From: JANJUO01 sp942492935
GTDB lineage: Bacteria > Bacteroidota > Ignavibacteria > Kapaibacteriales > UBA2268
Assembly: GCA_942492935.1 (NCBI GenBank)
Contig: OW818654.1
Coordinates: 3,844,001 to 3,908,000, forward strand
Length of the DNA stretch: 64,000 bases
Reading direction: 5' to 3'
Made by a program: the position numbers and the translations under genes. Every line of letters begins with the position of its first letter. The stretch's first letter is position 1. The notes under the pieces are model-generated. The model worked only from the letters and a program-made list of their open reading frames with translations. It searched no databases and was not told the origin of the DNA. Shown here piece by piece: positions 8,840 through 15,579 of this stretch.

Positions 8840-9325
8840 CTAAGCATTTATTCTTAAAATTTTATTTGCTGCATCGAATGCAAATATTGTGTAATTCTTC
8901 AAGTTGGTTACAGAATCAAATGGTTTATTAACCACTGTACCATCAGAACTTGAAAAAGTTGCTCCATGTAAAGCACACAAGAATGTTCCACCTTCAGATG
9001 AAGGTAAATCAACTTCCCAATTATTATGAGTACAAATCGAACTCCATACTTTGAAAGTATCTTCAGTTACTCTTTTGACAATTACTGTTACAGTAATACC
9101 TGATTTGTATGTTAACAATACCTTTGAAATACCACCAACATTTGCTAAGGCAGGATATTGTGTAATATCAACATCAATTGTTTCTGGGTCTGGTGCAGGG
9201 AATACTTGGTCTTGTTCGCAAGATGTGATTGCAGCTCCAAATGAAGTAGCAAACAAGCCAAATCCAACTACTGAACTAACTTTTTTAAAGAAATCTCTTC
9301 TTTCGTTTATATTTTTATTTTCCAT
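8840..9325 (-). CDS. Tat-type Rieske [2Fe-2S] lipoprotein
   Basis: 161 residues. The N-terminus has a twin-arginine motif (ERRDFFKK) and a hydrophobic stretch ending AITSC (Cys36), so a Tat-exported lipoprotein is likely. The Rieske cluster ligands are C98 and H100 (CTH) and C117 and H120 (CALH). The second cysteine of each classical box is absent (CTHNNW instead of CTHxGC, CALHG instead of CPCHG), so the stabilising disulfide of bc1-type Rieske proteins cannot form. Its position between a barrel cytochrome and a small cytochrome suggests electron transfer at the membrane face rather than a bc complex subunit, since no cytochrome b gene is nearby. SD sequence AAGGAA precedes the ATG. Confidence 0.9.
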   Translation of the reverse strand: MENKNINERRDFFKKVSSVVGFGLFATSFGAAITSCEQDQVFPAPDPETIDVDITQYPALANVGGISKVLLTYKSGITVTVIVKRVTEDTFKVWSSICTHNNWEVDLPSSEGGTFLCALHGATFSSSDGTVVNKPFDSVTNLKNYTIFAFDAANKILRINA

Positions 9326-9347
9326 TTTAATTTTTCCTTTTCAATTA

Positions 9348-10613
9348 TTAATAAAACAAATGGAATTGAACAGCCCATTGTGAGCTGTAACCAGCAACTT
9401 CTGCTCTTTCGTAAATTCTATATTCTACCAAGAAGTCCATAAATGGAAGTGGATAGAAATGTGTACCAAAAACGTATTGATTTGCTTCAAAAGTAACATC
9501 TTCGCCTTTATTCATTTTTACAAAATTTGTTTTACCAACTTCATATCTTGCAAATACGTTAAATGGTTCCAAAATTTGATAATTTAATTCCACAAGAAAA
9601 TTATTAACTTCTCTTACATCTTGTTTATTTGAAGTCATATATTCAGTCATAAGAGCAACTTGGTCAGCTAATCCAATATTAAAGAAAAATGAAGTTATTG
9701 TGTAGTATCCATTTCCAAAATAAATACCGTCATCAGTTTTTAAATTTCCGTTCCATAAATGACTTAAACCGAAAAATGTATTAATGCCACTACCAACTTC
9801 TGGATGGAAAGATAAATTAAAAACATTACTCATTGTAGCAGAATTAACAACAGGTGTTTTGCCATCAGTAGTTAAATCAGCATGGTTTTTAGAGTCAAAC
9901 ATTCCAAACGATGCACTCAACCAAGAAATATCGTTATAATCAAGCAAAAATCCCAATTCAGCCATATCAGCAGAAACAAGTGGATTAGCACGTGAACCAC
10001 CAACTACTTGACGAACTAAATAAGTATGGTCATCATAATCTAAACCAATTGGAACAGGAATATAACCAACTCTTAACGATGGTAATCCTTCAAAAGGTTT
10101 GATAGTAGCAGTTGCCCAACCAGGTTGCTGAGCTTTGTATCTCATTTTATCTTCAATATCATAAGAGAAGTTATAAGTACCTTCAATTGTAAGCCAATCA
10201 AACACTGATGCTTGTAAATATGGCATCAATTGCATAACCATTGTTTTGCGTTCAAGTGTCGGCTTAATAATATTTCCAGCCGAATCTCTTGTACCTGTAA
10301 GTTTTGAGGATTGAGCCCATCTTGCATTTTGCAAACGCATATCAATCCCGAAAATCAAATTATCGTCGAAATAAGAATTTTTATCATCAAGAAAACTATA
10401 AAGTCCTTCTAAACCAATTGAAGCAGGGTCAATCAAAGCCATATCTTTTCTGGCAAGAAAACCTGCTGCGCTTCTTTGACCACCATAATTAGGTTGAATG
10501 TGGCAATACTGGCACTTAGTACCATAAGTTTGCAAAATTGAGTATTGAGGGCGTGCATTCCCCAACTCAAAAGCAATCAAAGCGATAATAAACAAGACAA
10601 CAAATTTTTTCAT
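9348..10613 (-). CDS. Outer-membrane beta-barrel protein with an N-terminal c-heme motif
   Basis: 421 residues. A Sec signal (about residues 1-20) is followed at once by CQYCH at residues 34-38, a single heme-c site, then NYGGQRSAAG. The remaining roughly 370 residues alternate short amphipathic strands with Asp/Asn-rich turns and end WAVQFHLFY, the aromatic end typical of barrels. The design, a porin-like barrel with one heme near its N-terminus, suits electron passage across or along the outer membrane. It lies between the multiheme lipoprotein gene (after a terminator) and the Rieske gene (22 bp), with SD AGGAAG before the ATG. A heme-tagged porin is an inference from sequence; no named family is claimed. 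Confidence 0.8.
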   Translation of the reverse strand: MKKFVVLFIIALIAFELGNARPQYSILQTYGTKCQYCHIQPNYGGQRSAAGFLARKDMALIDPASIGLEGLYSFLDDKNSYFDDNLIFGIDMRLQNARWAQSSKLTGTRDSAGNIIKPTLERKTMVMQLMPYLQASVFDWLTIEGTYNFSYDIEDKMRYKAQQPGWATATIKPFEGLPSLRVGYIPVPIGLDYDDHTYLVRQVVGGSRANPLVSADMAELGFLLDYNDISWLSASFGMFDSKNHADLTTDGKTPVVNSATMSNVFNLSFHPEVGSGINTFFGLSHLWNGNLKTDDGIYFGNGYYTITSFFFNIGLADQVALMTEYMTSNKQDVREVNNFLVELNYQILEPFNVFARYEVGKTNFVKMNKGEDVTFEANQYVFGTHFYPLPFMDFLVEYRIYERAEVAGYSSQWAVQFHLFY

Positions 10614-10700
10614 AGCACTTCCTATTGTATTTGAAAACTTTTAGAATTTAAAATTAAAAAAAATATTTATCAATATAAAGACTTTTTTTAATTTTAAGCA

Positions 10701-10741
10701 AAAAAAAAGGGCTGAATACCTTTTTTCAAAGTATTCAGCCC
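10701..10741 (-). terminator. Strong rho-independent terminator after the multiheme gene
   Basis: On the minus strand GGGCTGAATAC pairs with GTATTCAGCCC, followed by eight T's. It lies 12 bp past the stop of the multiheme lipoprotein gene. The multiheme transcript can therefore end here, with reduced read-through or a separate promoter for the three downstream redox genes. Confidence 0.92.
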
Positions 10742-10752
10742 AAATATTCAAA

Positions 10753-11856
10753 TTACTTTTTCAAGTATGCTAATGTATTTTTTACAATTGCCCATACGTA
10801 TTTAGGATTGTGTGCACCTAAAGAACGATCTTTAGCAATATATAAGTAATTTAATACAGCATCAACATCTTCTTTCGGCATTCCAAATTTCTTTTTGTCT
10901 GGAGTTTTGAAATATTCACCAAGAACTACATAACCGTGTTCTGTAACCGCTTGAGTAGTATCTAACCAATTTTTGTCAATTAAAATTTGTCTGATTTCAG
11001 CTAAGTCTTTGGCAATTAATTTACCTTTTACGATACCTGAAATTTCAGTTTTATCAGTATGGCAAGTAGAACATTCAGAAACATTTGCTAAGTTAGCTGG
11101 AGGCATTAAGAATGAGTGACCACCAACAGCAGGGTTTGCAGCATCTTTGTTCATGTGGCAAGATACACAACCTTTTGCTAAAGTTTGGTGTGGGTTTGAA
11201 GTTGGGTAAGCTTCTGGACCAGGGATTTCAACTAAACCTTTAGCAGCAAATACGTTTGCTGGAGTACCATAGTGTGGTCCAAATCTTGAGTAAGTAGAAC
11301 CAGTTCCAGAAGGACTGATAGAGTCATGAGTACCAGTTGTACGTGTGTAAACACGTGCTTGGTGACATTTACCACATAAGTTACCAACGCCTTTAAAGTC
11401 AAATTCAGTATTAGCTGGGTAACGCATCATAATTTTTGAATTTACAACAGTTGTAAAGTCAGCATCAGACCAAGTAGTATGAATTGGGTGGCAAGTATAG
11501 CAATTAATTTTTGAAGCAGCTTTTGTAGTTGCATCTAATTTACCAGTTGCAACAGCTTCTCTAAAGCCATCACCACTATGGCAAGCACCGCAAGCTACAC
11601 GACCAGCTTCTTCTTCGTAAACAATACCTTTGTTGTGAATTGATAAATCATATTGAGCCATAGCTAACAACATTTTGTCAGTACCATGACATGATTTACA
11701 ATTTGCAACGCCTTCGCCATCTTTACCGGCAGGACCAGCATCACCTTTTGTACCAGCAGGACCAGTAGCGCCATCTTTACCAGCAGGACCTTCGCAAGCT
11801 GTAAACAATGCAACAGAAAGAACTGTTGCTAATAAAAACATAAAAAATCGTTTCAT
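10753..11856 (-). CDS. Six-heme c-type cytochrome lipoprotein with a collagen-like linker
   Basis: 367 residues. A lipoprotein signal ends LFTAC (Cys21). Directly after it, residues 23-49 are nine uninterrupted Gly-X-Y triplets (GPAGKDGATGPAG and so on), a collagen-like stalk. Six CXXCH sites follow at residues 53-57, 89-93, 119-123, 161-165, 230-234 and 262-266. Extra histidines (IHTTW, GPHYG, NPHQT, GGHSF) could be distal ligands. A C-terminal tail of about 100 residues has no heme. A GGGAG Shine-Dalgarno sits nine bases before the ATG. It is probably anchored to the outer membrane or cell surface, with the stalk holding the heme domain away from the lipid. It heads the redox cluster and is followed by its own terminator. 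Confidence 0.93.
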   Translation of the reverse strand: MKRFFMFLLATVLSVALFTACEGPAGKDGATGPAGTKGDAGPAGKDGEGVANCKSCHGTDKMLLAMAQYDLSIHNKGIVYEEEAGRVACGACHSGDGFREAVATGKLDATTKAASKINCYTCHPIHTTWSDADFTTVVNSKIMMRYPANTEFDFKGVGNLCGKCHQARVYTRTTGTHDSISPSGTGSTYSRFGPHYGTPANVFAAKGLVEIPGPEAYPTSNPHQTLAKGCVSCHMNKDAANPAVGGHSFLMPPANLANVSECSTCHTDKTEISGIVKGKLIAKDLAEIRQILIDKNWLDTTQAVTEHGYVVLGEYFKTPDKKKFGMPKEDVDAVLNYLYIAKDRSLGAHNPKYVWAIVKNTLAYLKK

Positions 11857-12419
11857 TTAAAAATCTCCCAAAAACAAAAAATAACGTTTGTTTAAAATAT
11901 ATCAAAAAAATTGTTTCATACTATCAATTAAACAAGTGTTTTAAAAATTGCAAAACACACATAAGCAATTTAGCACTTTTTTTTTAATTCACAAAAAAAA
12001 TTATTCATAAATAAAAAATATTTTTTTCTGAATAAAAATTCCAAAGAACAATGCTTAAACAACTGTTTAAAAATATTGCTAAGCATCAATTTTAAAATTA
12101 TCAATAATTGTTGAAATAATAAAGAAAAAATTTAGTATTGTAATCAATTTGTTGTTGAAAATATATAAATATACTCTCTAACTCTTTATATTATAATAAA
12201 ATAGAATATACTGAAATTTAAATTCTTAATTTTAGAACTTTTTTTGAGTTTTTTCTAATGATGTTTTATATTAAGTTGCGTTCAAAGATAAAAAATATAA
12301 ATCCTTGAAAATACCATCATGATTTTTGTAAAAAAATTTAATAATCATTTGCAGAGAACAGGTCTTTTGTATGGACAGGTAGCGACCGAACCATACTTGA
12401 AAATATCAAAAAATATTAA

Positions 12420-12493
12420 ATCCCGCTGGGATTGTTGGACTTAGAGGAATTTTTTTTATTACAAACAGGTAATCCCTAACGGGATTTTCAAGG
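12420..12493. repeat. Dispersed repeat (GTTGGACTT...TACAAACA type), copy 1
   Basis: About 74 bp sharing GTTGGACTT, TACAAACA and TCAAGG in the same order and spacing with 40044-40118. Both copies contain two small dyads (here CCCGCTGGG and CCCTAACGGG) at the same places, although the dyad sequences differ. Confidence 0.75.
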
Positions 12494-12579
12494 AATTTCA
12501 TTTTTATAATTATTTTCAACTTGTTCCCAAAAAACTCTTATTCATTTAAATAACAAAGTAAATTGAAAATTTCAATGTG

Positions 12580-12785
12580 GCTCTTATCTAACTTGGAATT
12601 AACCTTCCGAAGGTTCAAAACCTTCGGAAGGTTTTTACCAAAGTTAGCTGTAATTTGCACATGAATTTTTTCATTTGGCGACTCTTATCTAACTTGTCAA
12701 TTAACCATCCGAAGGTTCAAAACCTTCGGAAGGTTTTTACCAAAGTTAGCTGTAATTTGCACATGAATTTTTTCATTTGGCGACT
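12580..12785. repeat. Two tandem copies of a 102-bp hairpin repeat
   Basis: The unit recurs with a 102-bp period. Its core CCTTCCGAAGG, TTCAAAA, CCTTCGGAAGG is an 11-bp hairpin (12603-12631; the second copy has CCATCCGAAGG). Flanks TCTAACTTG and CAAAGTTAG form an outer imperfect stem, and each unit ends TTTCATTTGGCGACT. A diverged third copy lies at 51207-51310, and fragments at 7912, 40147 and 44985 share the flank sequence. Confidence 0.88.
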
Positions 12786-12884
12786 GTGTAGTTACGATAT
12801 TTTTAATTTATGCGATTATTTATTACTCACATAATTTGAAAATACGATTGCAAAATTATTTGATTTGAAAATGCTTGAGTAGTT

Positions 12885-13565
12885 ATGATATTACGATATT
12901 ACTATGTATATTTGTTGAAATGTATTAAATTTGTGTTTTATTACTCAATTATTTTCGAGATAATTTTGAAATATACAAGTATAATATTATTAATGTTGGC
13001 AAATGTTTTGATTGGTCAAGTGTTGCCCGGTGGATTAAATGATAATTATGACAAACCAAAAGAAAAAAGCGAGAATCCTTTTTACTTTGGAATTGGTGTA
13101 AAAGGAGCAAATCTAATTAATGATTGGGGAGTTGAAACAGGTATAAGTATTGGTGGGTATTTGTCGCCATATTTTGCAATAGATTTTCATTATTATTATC
13201 TTTTTACAAATAACGTTAAACTGTTAAGTAATAGACCTGAATTTTTAAGAATGGAATATTATGGTTTAAAAGTAAATCCTGTTTTACCAATTCATAAATA
13301 TATTAAATTGAAAGGATTAGGTGGATTATTCTTATCACATTCAAGCTATAGTGATAATATTAATTTTGAACAATATAGAGATTTGGAAGGTGATTGGTTC
13401 TTTTTCGGTGAACTTGGATTAGGTATTGATATTGGAATATATGAGCCATTTGTAATAACTTTGGAATCAAATTATAGATTTGCTTCTGGAGTTGATTTTG
13501 ATTTAATCAAGAACACAAACCTGAGTGGTATAAATTTGGGCATTATTTTTAAAGTTGAATTATAA
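12885..13565 (+). CDS. Outer-membrane beta-barrel protein
   Basis: 226 residues from the first ATG. The first 28 residues are poor in small residues and look unlike a signal, whereas a TTG at 12966 would start a clean Sec signal (KYTSIILLMLANVLIGQ); the true start may be there. The mature part has strand-like segments (FYFGIGVKGANL, GISIGGYLSPYFAIDFHYYY) and ends GINLGIIFKVEL, fitting an eight- to ten-stranded barrel. It lies 5 bp before the VWA-OmpA lipoprotein gene and is surely cotranscribed with it. No specific family recognised. Confidence 0.75.
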   Translation: MILRYYYVYLLKCIKFVFYYSIIFEIILKYTSIILLMLANVLIGQVLPGGLNDNYDKPKEKSENPFYFGIGVKGANLINDWGVETGISIGGYLSPYFAIDFHYYYLFTNNVKLLSNRPEFLRMEYYGLKVNPVLPIHKYIKLKGLGGLFLSHSSYSDNINFEQYRDLEGDWFFFGELGLGIDIGIYEPFVITLESNYRFASGVDFDLIKNTNLSGINLGIIFKVEL

Positions 13566-13570
13566 TTTTA

Positions 13571-15106
13571 ATGGATTTATTAATTATGTGCAAAACAAAA
13601 ATATTATTTTTTATTTCAATAGTTGCTGTTGCATTATTATGCAATGGCTGCCCAAATATTTTAGTAAATGCTCTTGAAAAGAATAATACTTATCAAAAAC
13701 CAGATTCTGCACATAAGCCAATTTATCTTTCAAATCCAAGAAATTTTGCCATCAATATTGATTCAATTTCTGAAATATACTATAAAAATTATAAAAAACT
13801 AAAAGATTATAATTCAAATTTAAGCAAAGATACATTGTCTTCAAATGATACAATATTTGAAGATAATGTTGCCCCAATTAAATTTACAATCTCGGCAATT
13901 AATTCAGACGGCTTTCCTGATTCAGTAATGTTGAAATTAATCGTATATGATACTACTGGAAAATATATTGCAGGTCTTGCTCCACCTTATTATAACGGCA
14001 AGGATGATTACAAATCACTTTGGTTTAAATTAACAGATTCTTGTGAAAATGCAAATATTGAAATCTCAGATTACGAAGTGAAAGAAATACGTGATGGTGG
14101 CAACAGAAAATATGCTTTTGCTTATATTCTTGATAATTCTGGCTCAATGGGTGAACATAAAATCAAAAGTTTATCCGAGGCAGTTAAATTTATTCTTAAA
14201 GCAATTAAGCCGGGAGATATGGTTACTGTAATAGCGTTTAGAACTAATTCGGATATTATTGTCCCATTAACCTCAGACAGAAAGAATTTTCTAAATTTTG
14301 AAGATTCAAAAAAATTAAAAGGTGGAACAGCAATTTATGATGCAATTCAAACAGGAGTAAATGAATTAAATAAAGCACCTCAAGATTATGTTAAATCAAT
14401 AATTTTATTCAGCGATGGTTCAGATGGTTCATCAACAATAAAATTAGATAGTGCAATGATACTATGCAAAAATAATAATGTTCCTGTTTATTCTGTTACT
14501 TATGGAATGCGCGATTCCAATATGGCAAATATTGCAAGATATTCTAAAGGTAGATATTACAATATTGTTTCCACCAAAGAAATACCGTTTGTCTTCAGAG
14601 ATATTTATTTATCAATTATGAACTATTATCAAATTACATACAAAGCTCCAGAATGTAAAAATAAGCATTTTGTTTCAGCATTTTTGCAATTTCCTAACGT
14701 AGAAGACCATTTTCTTCAAGCAAATGGGATGTATGACAAATCTTTATTTTCGCCATTAGACCCTGAAGGAACAACTGTTTTGATGAATATTGAATTTGAA
14801 TCCGGTAAAGCAGTTATCAATAAAGAATCTATTCCACTTTTGAATAATGTTGTATCCGCCTTAAATCAAAATCCTGAAATCAAAATCAAAATAATTGGTC
14901 ATACTGATGATATTGGTACTGAGCAATACAACCTTGAATTATCGAAAAAAAGAGCAGAAGCAGTCAAAGATATGTTAATTAATATGGGAATTGATAAAAT
15001 AAGGATTCAAACAAGCGGTTTTGGTGAGACGAAACCATTAGTTTCAAATAGTAATGAAGAGAATAGACAAAAAAATCGCAGAACAGAATTTGTGATAGTA
15101 AAGTAG
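13571..15106 (+). CDS. VWA-domain OmpA-family lipoprotein
   Basis: 511 residues. The signal ends ALLCNGC (lipid Cys); the start may be the ATG at 13571 or the one at 13586 (MCKTK), which gives a shorter signal. The middle carries a von Willebrand A domain with the MIDAS motif ILDNSGSMG (about residues 186-194), then VIAFRTNSD, GGTAIYDA and LFSDGSDGS. The C-terminal 110 residues are a complete OmpA domain (IIGHTDDIGTEQYNLELSKK, then NRQKNRRTEFVI) that binds peptidoglycan. This suggests a peptidoglycan-tethered adhesion or assembly factor working with the preceding barrel protein. Domain calls are secure; the partner is not known. Confidence 0.9.
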   Translation: MDLLIMCKTKILFFISIVAVALLCNGCPNILVNALEKNNTYQKPDSAHKPIYLSNPRNFAINIDSISEIYYKNYKKLKDYNSNLSKDTLSSNDTIFEDNVAPIKFTISAINSDGFPDSVMLKLIVYDTTGKYIAGLAPPYYNGKDDYKSLWFKLTDSCENANIEISDYEVKEIRDGGNRKYAFAYILDNSGSMGEHKIKSLSEAVKFILKAIKPGDMVTVIAFRTNSDIIVPLTSDRKNFLNFEDSKKLKGGTAIYDAIQTGVNELNKAPQDYVKSIILFSDGSDGSSTIKLDSAMILCKNNNVPVYSVTYGMRDSNMANIARYSKGRYYNIVSTKEIPFVFRDIYLSIMNYYQITYKAPECKNKHFVSAFLQFPNVEDHFLQANGMYDKSLFSPLDPEGTTVLMNIEFESGKAVINKESIPLLNNVVSALNQNPEIKIKIIGHTDDIGTEQYNLELSKKRAEAVKDMLINMGIDKIRIQTSGFGETKPLVSNSNEENRQKNRRTEFVIVK

Positions 15107-15579
15107 AATAATTTTGAACGTGAAAAACTGGTATGTTTATTTTGTAGGAATAAAGATAAATATTTTTCCTACATTTTTTGAATTTTTCAAGTAGTGATTA
15201 AATTATTAGTAACATTATGTAATATTATGAGTAAGAATCACTGTTGTCCAAAATACAATCGGAAAAACTTGACTTAGAATAATCTTTGCTGATGAATGTC
15301 TATAACAATAACATTATGGTCTTCAAATGGTTTATCTAACCAAAGTCATAGAACAATTTTAACTAATAATTTCAATCTCAAAAACGCTACCAGATTTGAT
15401 AAGCACCAATAATACTTTGCTATATGCTTCATATCAAATATAACACTTTAGGACTTTATTTCTTTATTATTTTGGACAAGTATGAACTAAATTGATTAAT
15501 TCGTTGAAATAAATAATAATTGGCATATTTTTTGATTAGTTTTGAGTTGATTATTTATATCTTGCTGGGATTAAATTAT
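15107..15579. other. Intergenic region with a transposon remnant
   Basis: 473 bp with no intact gene. It contains the MITE-like element at 15244-15479, and the last 100 bp must hold the promoter of the following glycosyltransferase fusion. A short GTATGTTTATTTTG near 15131 recurs near 7987. Confidence 0.6.
15244..15479 (-). mobile_element. MITE-like internally deleted insertion sequence with decayed transposase tail
   Basis: A 236-bp element bounded by perfect 12-bp terminal inverted repeats, TTGTCCAAAATA at 15244-15255 and TATTTTGGACAA at 15468-15479. Read on the minus strand it encodes KHIAKYYWCLSNLVAFL and, after a frame break, LWLDKPFEDHNVIVIDIHQQ, which resembles the C-terminal end of DDE transposases. 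No clear target-site duplication is visible. I infer the remains of an insertion sequence that has lost most of its interior. Confidence 0.6.

Larger units (their letters stand above)
11857..12884. other. Long AT-rich intergenic region with repeats, no gene seen
   Basis: 1,028 bp between divergent transcription units. The first 550 bp are very AT-rich with no coding pattern and must hold the promoter of the multiheme gene. Further on come a dispersed repeat at 12420-12493 and two tandem copies of a hairpin repeat at 12580-12785. Confidence 0.7.

Noticed and set aside
12603..12735. Rho-independent terminators
   Set aside because: The hairpins are not followed by T tracts next to a gene end, and occur as repeat units far from stop codons.
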